A stretch of 64,000 nt of DNA from Planctomycetota bacterium (GTDB lineage: Bacteria > Planctomycetota > UBA8742 > UBA2392). Positions 1 through 8,282 of this stretch are shown here, piece after piece; positions within the stretch are counted from its first letter, which is position 1, and each line of letters begins with the position of its first letter. The DNA lies in NCBI GenBank assembly GCA_019186845.1, contig JABARW010000016.1, forward strand, positions 28,038-92,037, read 5' to 3'. The notes under the pieces are model-generated. The model worked only from the letters and a program-made list of their open reading frames with translations, was not told the origin of the DNA and did no database searches. The translations under genes were made by a program, and so were the position numbers.

Positions 1-1661
1 ACAGAACTGGCGCGCATGTAGGCCTGGTATTCATCGCGCGCGTTCACGAAGTCCGAGTTGGCGCTCTCAGGATCGTTGCCCGCCTGGTAAGCCGCACCCC
101 GCTCAAAGTAGGCCGTGGCGCGCACAAAATGGTGGATAGGATCACGCGGATTCAGCGCCTTGAGCTGAGCAGCGAACAGCAGCGCTTTCTCGAGATCGGG
201 GTTCTGGTAGAGCGGGTCAACGACCAGGGAGCACTGTTCGAGAATGATAGCGCGCCGCATGCCGCGTTCTTCCCGCACGGATTCCAGCATCTCGCTGCGA
301 TAGCGGGCCTGGAGGTCCACAAGGAATGGATTCTCGGTGACATCGTTGTAGTCCGCCTTTTCCGCCTTGTTGAGCATCAGGCGTTCGAACTGCTCGTGCT
401 GCTGCACAAAGCGCGAGAAGTAGGACAACGCGGATTCATAGTTGCGCCTGGCCTCGGTCTTGTACTCAGTCTTCACACGCGAATCGATGATGATCGAACG
501 GGCGTGGCGCTCCACCTCGTTGACTGGCCGGCCCATGGCCAGGCTCTGCTGGCGGGCCTCCTCAAATGCCATGTCCAGGAAGAAGGCGCCCATGCTCAGG
601 AACACAAAGCCGAGGTCGCGGTCAATCCAGAAGTAACGCATCTGGTCCGTGCCGCGCTTCTGCTCACGGTCACGGCGTTCAAGTTCAAGGAAGGCATCGC
701 GCGCCTCCTGCAGGTCCTTGAGGGCCTTCTTGCGCCAATAGAAGCGCACGTCGGACCAATAGGTGCGGACAAGGGCCGCCGACTCCCGGGCCAGTTGGGG
801 GTCTTCGGCCCGAAGGTTTCCGCCGTCACGGGCCGTTTCAATCACCCATTGGAGGTCTTTGATGACCAGGGTTTCACGTTCTTCGCCAAACTCGACGGGG
901 CGGCCCCTGGAATCCACTTCGCGGCGCGGCAGGCGCGGCGCTTCGGGCCGGGTGCGTGTATTGGGATCGAGCGGCATCGACGAGGGATCGTGGAAGATTT
1001 CGTAGATGGCCAGGAGCTTGTCACGCCCGGAAATCAGCACGGCATAGAGGTCGCTGGCGCGCTTGAACTCCGCGCGCCGCGTGGCTTCTTCCTTGGCTTC
1101 GAAGGCGCGGTGCAGCGTGGCTTCAATCTGGGCAAGGCAGAGCACACCCTCGCCCAGCTTCTCGCTCTTACTCACGTTGACGCCGTGCCGGCGGAACTTG
1201 CAAAGTGCCAGACCGAGCTGGGCGCGAAAGCTGTCGGGTGAAACGCGCAGGGCATCTTCAAACTTGGTCAGGGCTCCGCGAACGTAGCCGGGCATCCCCT
1301 CGGGGCGATAGTCATCAACGAGCCCCAGTTGAAGCAGGGAGTAGGCCTGAATGTTGATAGCGGTGGCAACGTAGCCTTTGTCCTTGACCTTCTTTTCCCG
1401 CACCAGACGCTCGGCCTGCTCGGCGTAGCGGTGCGCGGCCTGATAGGTGCCATCGTCATAGGCAGCCTTGGCCTGCTGAAGCATGTCGTTGACGCGCTTT
1501 TCCGGGTCGGTCTCCGTGCCGGGGTCGTTGCGGCGCAGCAGATCATCACCGCTGACGCGCCCCTCCTCTTCCTCCCTGGAGCGCTCTCCGGCTCCACCGA
1601 TGCCGCAGGAGGCGAGAAGGAACGCCGCAGCCAACGCCATTGCGCAATGAACTGGTTTCAT
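1..1661 (-). CDS. TPR-like lipoprotein (partial, C-terminus off left edge)
   Basis: The frame opens at an ATG at 1661 and stays open to the window edge, giving at least 553 residues without a stop. The N-terminus is a lipoprotein signal: a short basic start, an alanine-rich hydrophobic stretch and a lipobox LASC with the acceptor cysteine at residue 19, so the protein should be membrane-anchored on the outside of the inner membrane or in the outer membrane. The rest is helical and charged, with tetratricopeptide-like segments (for example AAYDDGTYQAAHRYAEQAE near residue 70 and a second set near the visible end). No catalytic motif is seen. It diverges from the stress-protein gene on its right. 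Function unknown; a scaffold role is only a guess from the TPR-like make-up. Confidence 0.8.
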   Translation of the reverse strand, partial: MKPVHCAMALAAAFLLASCGIGGAGERSREEEEGRVSGDDLLRRNDPGTETDPEKRVNDMLQQAKAAYDDGTYQAAHRYAEQAERLVREKKVKDKGYVATAINIQAYSLLQLGLVDDYRPEGMPGYVRGALTKFEDALRVSPDSFRAQLGLALCKFRRHGVNVSKSEKLGEGVLCLAQIEATLHRAFEAKEEATRRAEFKRASDLYAVLISGRDKLLAIYEIFHDPSSMPLDPNTRTRPEAPRLPRREVDSRGRPVEFGEERETLVIKDLQWVIETARDGGNLRAEDPQLARESAALVRTYWSDVRFYWRKKALKDLQEARDAFLELERRDREQKRGTDQMRYFWIDRDLGFVFLSMGAFFLDMAFEEARQQSLAMGRPVNEVERHARSIIIDSRVKTEYKTEARRNYESALSYFSRFVQQHEQFERLMLNKAEKADYNDVTENPFLVDLQARYRSEMLESVREERGMRRAIILEQCSLVVDPLYQNPDLEKALLFAAQLKALNPRDPIHHFVRATAYFERGAAYQAGNDPESANSDFVNARDEYQAYMRASS

Positions 1662-1822
1662 GGAAGTCGTCACTCACCGCCGGGGAGCGGACCAACGCCG
1701 GGGAATTCGAACCGTGCAGTATATGGCTTTGCCCCCCTTTTGCAAAAGGTTATGGCATGGCGCGGGCCAACAGCTTATATGCTTTAAGCGACCGCCCCCC
1801 GCGGTCCAAGCGGGAGATGTAC

Positions 1823-2746
1823 ATGAACTCCATCGCGCGCATCCTGGCCGCCACAGACCTTTCTGACAACTCCATGGCTGCGCTGCACACATCGGTGCTG
1901 CTGGCGGAGCTGTATCAGGCCGAGTTGCATGTCGTCACGGTCGTTCCGGCTCGGCAGGGCAATACGGAGGACCTGCTGGGTAAGGCCCGCAAGACCATTG
2001 AAGTCCGCGCCGCCGACGAACTGGCCAAACTGTGCGCCCGGCTCAAGAAATCGCCCGTCAATGTGCAGACCCGCGTGGTCACCGGTGAAGTCGTACCGAC
2101 CGTGCTGCAACTCGCACATGATCTGAAGATTGACCTGACGGTGGCCGGCACCCGCGGCATGGGCAGCAAGGACCTCGGCAGCATCGGCGGCGTGGCCGAG
2201 CGTTTGGCCCACGCTGCGGCCACGGACGTCCTGCTGGTACGTCCCGACCACAGCGACCTTTTCAACCATATCTGCGTCGCGGTGGATTTCTCGGAGCTCA
2301 GCGTCATGGCACTCAAGCGCGCGGCGGAAATTGCGCGCCTGATGAAGGTCAAGGAATTGAAGCTGCTCCATGTACTTCATCTTCCCGATGAATACTGGCT
2401 CACCGGCCTGAGCGAGAAAGAGTCCCTGGCCAAGCTCAGCGGATTTGCACGCCAGCACATGCAGGAAGCGGTGGCCGGTGCCGGCCTCAAGTCGCTCCAG
2501 ACAGTCGAATGCTACGAAGAGGGCAAACCTGCTGAAACCCTGGCCCGCATGGCCGTCGCCAACAAGGCCGACCTGCTGGTGATGGGAAGCCACGGCGGCA
2601 CGGCGGCGTCTTCCGCCGTAGTGGGCAGCGTCGCGGCCAAGACCATAAGGGCCATTCCGGCCAGCCTGTGGATTGAAACAGACCCCAAGTTCAAGCTCGG
2701 CTTCCTGCGAGCGTTGGGCAAGCTCATGGGCCTGGTCAACGACTGA
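1823..2746 (+). CDS. tandem universal stress protein (two USP domains)
   Basis: Encodes 307 residues made of two UspA-type domains in tandem, roughly 1-140 and 150-290. Each has the nucleotide-loop pattern G-x2-G-x9-G at its end: GTRGMGSKDLGSIGG in the first and GSHG...VVGS in the second; the second has the canonical G-S and so is the better ATP-binding candidate. The first domain begins with the usual strand IARILAATDLSDNS. An ATG six bases upstream (1817) is in frame, but the GGGAG at 1812-1816 sits at proper distance only from 1823. Cytoplasmic; the family is linked to survival under starvation, oxidative or respiratory stress. The next gene, argB, is convergent, so this is probably monocistronic. 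Confidence 0.9.
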   Translation: MNSIARILAATDLSDNSMAALHTSVLLAELYQAELHVVTVVPARQGNTEDLLGKARKTIEVRAADELAKLCARLKKSPVNVQTRVVTGEVVPTVLQLAHDLKIDLTVAGTRGMGSKDLGSIGGVAERLAHAAATDVLLVRPDHSDLFNHICVAVDFSELSVMALKRAAEIARLMKVKELKLLHVLHLPDEYWLTGLSEKESLAKLSGFARQHMQEAVAGAGLKSLQTVECYEEGKPAETLARMAVANKADLLVMGSHGGTAASSAVVGSVAAKTIRAIPASLWIETDPKFKLGFLRALGKLMGLVND

Positions 2747-2787
2747 ACGGTTCTATCCGCGCCACCCCTCCATACCCCAGTCCCCAA

Positions 2788-3699
2788 TCAGCCGCGCTCC
2801 AGGTAGTCGCGCTCGGCATCGTCGTCAATGAGCATGGTGCCTGTACCGCCGCGCGTGAAAATCTCTTTGAGCAGGGCGTGCAGCCTCAAGCCGTTGATCA
2901 GGTAGGCGCGCTTGACGCCGCCGCGCAGAGCGTCAATGACCGCCTGCAATTTGGGCACCATGCCGCCGGATGCCCCGCCCTCGGCGATGAGTTTTTCAGC
3001 CTGGCTGATCGTCAGGTAGCTGTAGCGGCTGGCGGGATCAGCGACATCCTTGAGCACACCGTCAGTGTTGCTGAGGATGATCAGTTTCTCGACTTGCATC
3101 TCGCTGGCCAGCGCGCAGGCCACGGTGTCGGCATTGATGTTCAATACCCTGCCCTCGGTGTCGGCCGCCAGGGGGCTGATCACCGGCACGTAGCGGTTCT
3201 CCATCAGAGTGCGCACGAGGGCGGGGTTGACATCCCTGACATCGCCCACGTTGCCGAAGTCGATCTCGAGGCTCTCGCCGGTCTTGGGGTCGGTGATGCG
3301 TTTGGGCGGGCGCTTCTGGGCGAGGATGACCTCGCCGTCGAGGCCGTTTAGCCCTACCGGGCGCGCCCCATGCTTCTGCAGGGCAGCCAGGATGTCGGTA
3401 TTGATGGAACCCCAGACCATCTTGGCCATTTCCAGCGTCTTGTCGTCGGTGATGCGGCGGCCGGCGACTTTCTCGGGCTGGACCCCCAGTTGCTTCATCA
3501 TCTCGTCCAGCTGCGGGCCGCCGCCATGGACGACGACAATGCGGATTCCGACCTGAGCCACCATGGCCACGTCTTCCGCAAAGGCATCGAGCGCGTCGCG
3601 AGTGCTGGCAATCTCACCGCCGACCTTGACCACAAACACCTTGTCACGATAGCGCCTGAGATAGGGCAGGGCCTGAAGCAGAACTTTCACGTCTTCCAT
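2788..3699 (-). CDS. argB: acetylglutamate kinase
   Basis: 303 residues, the usual size for N-acetylglutamate kinase, which phosphorylates N-acetyl-L-glutamate with ATP in the second step of arginine synthesis. Visible signatures of the amino acid kinase fold are the KVGGE phosphate-binding segment near residue 25, the substrate loop VVVHGGGPQLD near residue 57, the LNGLDG segment, the ININADT...ALA nucleotide region, the LSNTDGVL loop, the GGMVPKL segment and the C-terminal FTRGGTGTML. No other arg gene is adjacent; an argD-like aminotransferase lies about 16 kb away. The start at 3699 has no clear Shine-Dalgarno, but the N-terminal alignment with the family fits. Confidence 0.95.
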   Translation of the reverse strand: MEDVKVLLQALPYLRRYRDKVFVVKVGGEIASTRDALDAFAEDVAMVAQVGIRIVVVHGGGPQLDEMMKQLGVQPEKVAGRRITDDKTLEMAKMVWGSINTDILAALQKHGARPVGLNGLDGEVILAQKRPPKRITDPKTGESLEIDFGNVGDVRDVNPALVRTLMENRYVPVISPLAADTEGRVLNINADTVACALASEMQVEKLIILSNTDGVLKDVADPASRYSYLTISQAEKLIAEGGASGGMVPKLQAVIDALRGGVKRAYLINGLRLHALLKEIFTRGGTGTMLIDDDAERDYLERG

Positions 3700-3899
3700 A
3701 GGGCGGATTCTCTAGGCGTGCGCTGCACGGCATGTCCGCGAAAACTCTGCCGGCGCCCTGCACGTTCGGGCGCAATACCGTCACTCTTCAACAGTTGCTC
3801 CCCACCGTTTCCGGGCGCGGGCGGGCAATATACTCCCGCTTTCCTTTTGGGTAAGAGTGCTTCAAGATAGGCATCTGCCCCGCCTGGAGTTCAAATCCA

Positions 3900-4736
3900 A
3901 TGCCCAACCTGACCGCCCCACTGAAGACCGACCTCCAAAACGCCGCACGCAAGCTGCGCCGTCTCGTCGTGCAGTCTTTGGCCAAAGCGGCCAGCGGCCA
4001 CCCGGGCGGCTCTCTGGGCATGGCCGACGTGTTTACGGCGCTGTTCTTCGGCGGTTTTGTCCGGCATGACCCCAAGAACCCGCATTGGGCACAGCGTGAT
4101 CGAGTGGTGCTCTCCAACGGCCACATCTGCCCCATTCTTTATGCAACGCTGGCTGCCCGGGGCTACTTCCCCGAGGCCTGGCTGGACAGCCTGCGCCAAG
4201 TGGACTCTCACCTCCAGGGACACCCCGCGCTGAACAAGACCCCCGGCGTTGAAATGTCAACGGGCAGCCTGGGGCACGGCATCGCGACGGCCGTGGGCAT
4301 GGCTCTGGCCCTGCGCCTCGATCGCTCGGACTCGCGAGTCTATGCCCTGATGGGCGATGGCGAACTGCAGGAGGGCCTCTGCTGGGAGGCCTTCATGGCG
4401 GCCGCCCATTATCGACTGAGCAACCTCGTGGTCATCATCGACCGCAACGACGCCCAGATTGACGGCAAGACCACCGAAATCATGAACATCGACCCTCTGG
4501 ACCAGAAGTTGGCCAGCTTTGGCTTTCAGGTCATCACCGTGGACGGGCACAGCTTCGAGAGCCTGTTCGACGCCCTGAATGCTGCCCAGTCGGCTGTCGA
4601 CCGCCCTGTGGCCTTGATTGCCAACACCGTCATGGGCAAAGGCGTCAGCTTCATGGAGAAAGAGGGGCACAAGTGGCACGGCAAGGCGCCCAGCACCGAA
4701 CAGGCCACTCTCGCCCTGAAGGAAATCGGCGCGTAG
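3900..4736 (+). CDS. transketolase, N-terminal subunit (TPP-binding half)
   Basis: 278 residues matching only the N-terminal, thiamine-pyrophosphate-binding half of transketolase. The family opening SGHPGGSLGMADV is near residue 35, and the TPP/Mg motif GDGELQEGLCWEA...DRNDAQIDG, the GDG-N signature, is near residue 150. Split transketolases are known where two adjacent genes encode the halves; the C-terminal (pyrimidine-binding) half is normally the next gene. Here the next gene is a convergent kinase, so the partner must be elsewhere or missing. GGAG at 3886-3889 is ten bases before the ATG. The full enzyme would move two-carbon units in the non-oxidative pentose phosphate pathway. Confidence 0.9.
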   Translation: MPNLTAPLKTDLQNAARKLRRLVVQSLAKAASGHPGGSLGMADVFTALFFGGFVRHDPKNPHWAQRDRVVLSNGHICPILYATLAARGYFPEAWLDSLRQVDSHLQGHPALNKTPGVEMSTGSLGHGIATAVGMALALRLDRSDSRVYALMGDGELQEGLCWEAFMAAAHYRLSNLVVIIDRNDAQIDGKTTEIMNIDPLDQKLASFGFQVITVDGHSFESLFDALNAAQSAVDRPVALIANTVMGKGVSFMEKEGHKWHGKAPSTEQATLALKEIGA

Positions 4737-4788
4737 CAATCGAGCCTGGTACCAAGCCGGGGGCGCTGAGCGCCCCGGCGCATTTCCA

Positions 4789-7700
4789 TCACCGGGTTTC
4801 GAAGAACTTTGCGAGGCGCGGCTCGCCGGCCAACTGCGAAAGCAGCGGGTCTGACTTGATGCGAACGCGGTTCATGTAGCCATCCTCAAAGGCGTCCATC
4901 AGGCACTGCACGGCGCGGCTGCGCGAAGCGGCAGCCGCAATACCGCTTTGGCCCTCCATCAGACGCAGTTGGCCCTGAGCCTGCAGCATGTGGTCGGCAG
5001 GAAGCAGGTTGCGGCCGATGCGCGCAATCAGCGTGGCATCGATGCGGAACAGGTGCAGCCAGCGCTGGGGGTTGGCGCCGCTGACGGCAAGAATGCGGGC
5101 GATATCCAGGCGGTCGCGAGCATCGGGCACGCCGGTCAACTGCATCAACTCGGGGTAGCGGCGCGCGTGGTCGGCCCAGCTCGCAAGCTGGCCGCGCCAC
5201 TCCTCGGGCAGTGCGGCAGGCGCGGCTTCAAGTTCAACAAACAGGGGCTGGGCCGCCACAAAATCGCCCTTCATGGTCAAGGCCCTGGCCTTGAGCAACT
5301 GCGCCAGGGGGGGCCTGGCCGGCAAGGCCAGCACTCTCTGGGACAGCCGCACCATTTCATCGTATTCGTGGGACTGAAGCAGAATCCGCCCCGCCGTGCC
5401 GAGGGCCTTGGTGCCCTGCCCCTGCCCCTCCTTGATCATGGCCTCAACGAGATTCTCAAGGCGGCTGTAATCGCCAATGCTGGAGGTCAGCTCCACCTCC
5501 ATGAGGTTCACCATCAACGGGTCCATGCCTCGCGCCTGCCGCATGGATCGCACGTGTTCGGCCGCCTGGGTGAGATTGCCTTCGCGCACGCAGATGCCCA
5601 GGAGCAAGCGGTGGGCTTCGCCATAGCTGGGATAGAGCGTGATGGCCTGGCGTAGATCGGCAATGGCCGCTTCGCTCTTCTCGCCCTGAACGAGCTTGGC
5701 CCGCGCGAAGTAGCCGCGCGGGTCATAGGGGAAGCGCTGGCAGAATTCGTTCCAGGGATCGATACGGGTCATCTTGTTGTCGGAGGCCTCGGCGTAACGC
5801 GAATCCAGCCAGGCCAGGACGGGCAGGTTGGGTTTGAGTTCACGGGCTTTTTCAAGGTAATTGCGGTTGCGTCGTGCGATGGTTTTCAGGCTGGCGCGGG
5901 CGCGTGTTCCACCCGAGTAATCGAACATGGCGAGCAACGCATATATCTCCCAGAGCGGCGTGCCCTCGCTTTGGGACTCCAGCTTGCGCAATTCGTCGGC
6001 AAACTGGTCCAACTCGCGCAGGAACGCAAAGGCATCGAGCTTCTGGTGAGACTCTCCAAGGTCCACAAAGAGCTGCGCGATCTTCGCGTACATCGAACCG
6101 GGCTCGGCGGCATCCCGCACGGGTACGAAGCGGCGGAACACCTCCTCCAGGCTGTTGGCCAGGGTGTCAGACAGCACTTTGCGCTGCAGGTCGTACATGG
6201 CAAAGCTCATCAGCGCTTCCACATGGCCACGCCCGGTCTCCGCCGCGGTGAGTCGATCAGCCTCGGCGAGGTGGTCCAGCGCTTCGTCGTCATGACCGAG
6301 GTCGGCCAGCACGGCCCCCAGCTCGAGATGGGCCTGGGCAAAGGCGGGGTCAAGCCTGATGGCTTCAGCGTAATGCTCGGCAGCCTGCTGCCAGCTGGTG
6401 GCGCGCATGGCGTAATTCGAAATCGTGGCGCTGCGCGCCCGCAAGTCGGCGGCCTTGCTGTAGGGCCCCAGGGCAGCCCGGCGCGCCGCCAGCTTGGCGG
6501 CCTCGCGGCGCTCTTGCTCGGCCTTCTCTTTCTCGAGGCGGGCCGAACGGTCCGCCTGCTCGCGTGCCAGTTGCTCCGCCTTGAGTGCACGGTCGGCCTC
6601 GGCTGCCTTGCCGCGCTCGAGGTCCAGTTCGCGTTGCTGCGACGTGGCCTGCTCCATGGCGAACTGCGCCTGCACCGCGGCGGCCACGCCCAAGCCGAGC
6701 AGCAGAACGACCGTGACCAGGGTCCAAACGGCGGCGCGGGTGGGGTTGCGCTTGCCCCATTTCAACATGCGCGCCACGAAGTGGTCGCGGCGGGCGGAAA
6801 CGGGCAAGGCGCCCTGGTAGTTCTCAAGGTCGCGCTTGAAGTCGCGCACGGTGGGGTAGCGCCGCTCGCGCTTTTCGGCCATGGCCTTGATCGCAATGGC
6901 CACGAGTTCCGGCGCGTGGCGGCGCGCCCTTTCCCGGCCGGCCTCTGAGAACGCGCGGGCCAGGTCCTTGTCGGCCAATACTTCCTCCAGTTTCTGGCGC
7001 GGAGGCAGCAAGCGATGCTCGCGTGCCGCTTCCAGGGCGGCCGTCATGGTCGGGGCCAGGAAGGGCGGCACGAGGCACAGCGTCTCGTAAAGCATGGCGC
7101 CCAGGCAGAAAACATCAGTGCGCTGGTCTACGTGGCTGATCTCTCCGCGGGCCTGCTCGGGCGACATGTAGGCAGGCGTGCCGGAGACGGTGCCCTCACG
7201 GGTGCGCGTCGAGTCGTCATCCGAGGCCCCAAGGCTGACGTCAAGCTTGTAGCCCTCGGCGTCGGTCGCCTGCGAGTCAACCTGCTTGGCAAGGCCCCAG
7301 TCCATGACGAGGACTTCACCGAACTCGCCCACCATGATGTTTTCGGGCTTGAGGTCTCGATGCACTATGCCCTTGGAATGGGCGAACTCAATGGCGTCGC
7401 AAACCTTAAGCAGCACATTCAGAAGGTGGGCCGGAGTGAACTCGGCCAGCGTGGGAGCATGACCCTGCCGCAACTTGTCGAGCACGCCCCGAAGCGAGCG
7501 CCCCCTGACGCGCTTCATGGTGAAGTAAACGCGGCCCTGGCTGTCGAGGCCCAACTCGTGCACCGGCACGATGTTGGGGTGTTCCAGCGAACCCGTAAGC
7601 TGGGCCTCGGCGATGAAGCGTTCCACGGGGCCTGTGGACACCCTGCCCTGCCCCCCGCCATCACTGCCCGAGCCGCTGCCGCTCTTGCGCGTGTCGCGCA

Positions 7701-8025
7701 GCAGCACCTTCATGGCCACTTTTCGGTCCAGATCTGAGTCGTGGACTTCGAGCACGGCGCCCATGCCGCCTCGCGCGATTTCGTGCAGCACGCGATAACG
7801 CTCGGACTCGTGGTGACCCGTGGCCAGCTCGCTGCGGGCCTCCGCGGCGGCCTTCCTGGCTGTCTTCTCGCTCAGGCCGTCAAGATCCAGGAGGGTGCTG
7901 CCGCCTGCGGCAAAGGCGGCCACCTGAGAGTCGCCCACCCGCTGCATGGACGCCATGGAATCCAGCTCGAGAAAACCCGAGTTGAGCTCCAGGGTGGAAT
8001 TGCGGTTTTCGTCGCTGCCGTCCAT
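4789..8025 (-). CDS. transmembrane Ser/Thr protein kinase with C-terminal TPR domain
   Basis: 1078 residues from the ATG at 8025. The Hanks kinase domain spans about residues 80-400: glycine loop ARGGMGAVLEV, ATP lysine in VAMKVLL, catalytic loop HRDLKPENIM and metal-binding segment MDWGLAK, where DWG replaces DFG, followed by GTPAYMSPEQARGE. One hydrophobic helix (AVWTLVTVVLLLGLGVAAAV, about 425-450) separates it from a charged coiled coil and a long TPR-rich region, so the kinase is probably cytoplasmic and the TPR part exported. The frame could be extended to a TTG at 8115, but that extension lies in a dispersed intergenic repeat, so 8025 is preferred. It sits next to a second kinase of the same design. 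Targets are unknown. Confidence 0.88.
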   Translation of the reverse strand: MDGSDENRNSTLELNSGFLELDSMASMQRVGDSQVAAFAAGGSTLLDLDGLSEKTARKAAAEARSELATGHHESERYRVLHEIARGGMGAVLEVHDSDLDRKVAMKVLLRDTRKSGSGSGSDGGGQGRVSTGPVERFIAEAQLTGSLEHPNIVPVHELGLDSQGRVYFTMKRVRGRSLRGVLDKLRQGHAPTLAEFTPAHLLNVLLKVCDAIEFAHSKGIVHRDLKPENIMVGEFGEVLVMDWGLAKQVDSQATDAEGYKLDVSLGASDDDSTRTREGTVSGTPAYMSPEQARGEISHVDQRTDVFCLGAMLYETLCLVPPFLAPTMTAALEAAREHRLLPPRQKLEEVLADKDLARAFSEAGRERARRHAPELVAIAIKAMAEKRERRYPTVRDFKRDLENYQGALPVSARRDHFVARMLKWGKRNPTRAAVWTLVTVVLLLGLGVAAAVQAQFAMEQATSQQRELDLERGKAAEADRALKAEQLAREQADRSARLEKEKAEQERREAAKLAARRAALGPYSKAADLRARSATISNYAMRATSWQQAAEHYAEAIRLDPAFAQAHLELGAVLADLGHDDEALDHLAEADRLTAAETGRGHVEALMSFAMYDLQRKVLSDTLANSLEEVFRRFVPVRDAAEPGSMYAKIAQLFVDLGESHQKLDAFAFLRELDQFADELRKLESQSEGTPLWEIYALLAMFDYSGGTRARASLKTIARRNRNYLEKARELKPNLPVLAWLDSRYAEASDNKMTRIDPWNEFCQRFPYDPRGYFARAKLVQGEKSEAAIADLRQAITLYPSYGEAHRLLLGICVREGNLTQAAEHVRSMRQARGMDPLMVNLMEVELTSSIGDYSRLENLVEAMIKEGQGQGTKALGTAGRILLQSHEYDEMVRLSQRVLALPARPPLAQLLKARALTMKGDFVAAQPLFVELEAAPAALPEEWRGQLASWADHARRYPELMQLTGVPDARDRLDIARILAVSGANPQRWLHLFRIDATLIARIGRNLLPADHMLQAQGQLRLMEGQSGIAAAASRSRAVQCLMDAFEDGYMNRVRIKSDPLLSQLAGEPRLAKFFETR

Positions 8026-8282
8026 GGAGCTATGCTCGAGTGCCTCTCGCAGTCCGCCGCCAGAATCGGTAGCCCGGACTTGCTGACAGGAAACAACGGC
8101 CGGAGCGTCGGGCAAAGCCCGCCACCCCGCCGGCCCGTCCAGTCAGGCGGGCCAAACCGACTGCCGCAAACCCTTGGATCAGCAGTCTGACAATGGTGCC
8201 CCCGCGCGCCCTTTTCTCACGGGCCGCAGAGTGTATCGCTCCTGTTTAACACCCGACAGTGCCGCGGGTTGCCTCAAAGATA
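8026..8282. other. intergenic region between the two kinase genes
   Basis: 257 bases upstream of the first kinase and downstream of the second. Its left part holds copy A of the dispersed repeat (8108-8189). The remainder shows no convincing gene, promoter or T-tract terminator. Confidence 0.6.
8108..8189 (+). repeat. dispersed intergenic repeat, copy A
   Basis: An 82-base stretch that aligns without gaps to 29842-29923. By hand count about 61 of 82 bases match, including identical blocks such as GGGCAAAGCCCG and CCGCCGGCCCGT. The right end has a short inverted repeat GACTGC (8159-8164) / GCAGTC (8182-8187), the remnant of the longer hairpin in copy B. Both copies lie just upstream of a minus-strand gene start. 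Confidence 0.65.

Noticed and set aside
129..1241. Long open frame on the plus strand
   Set aside because: It is antisense to the lipoprotein gene, which has a signal peptide and unbroken open frame; long antisense frames are expected in GC-rich DNA.
8026..8115. N-terminal extension of the first kinase to a TTG at 8115
   Set aside because: The extension falls largely in the dispersed repeat and upstream sequence; ATG 8025 needs no extra residues before the conserved N-terminal region.
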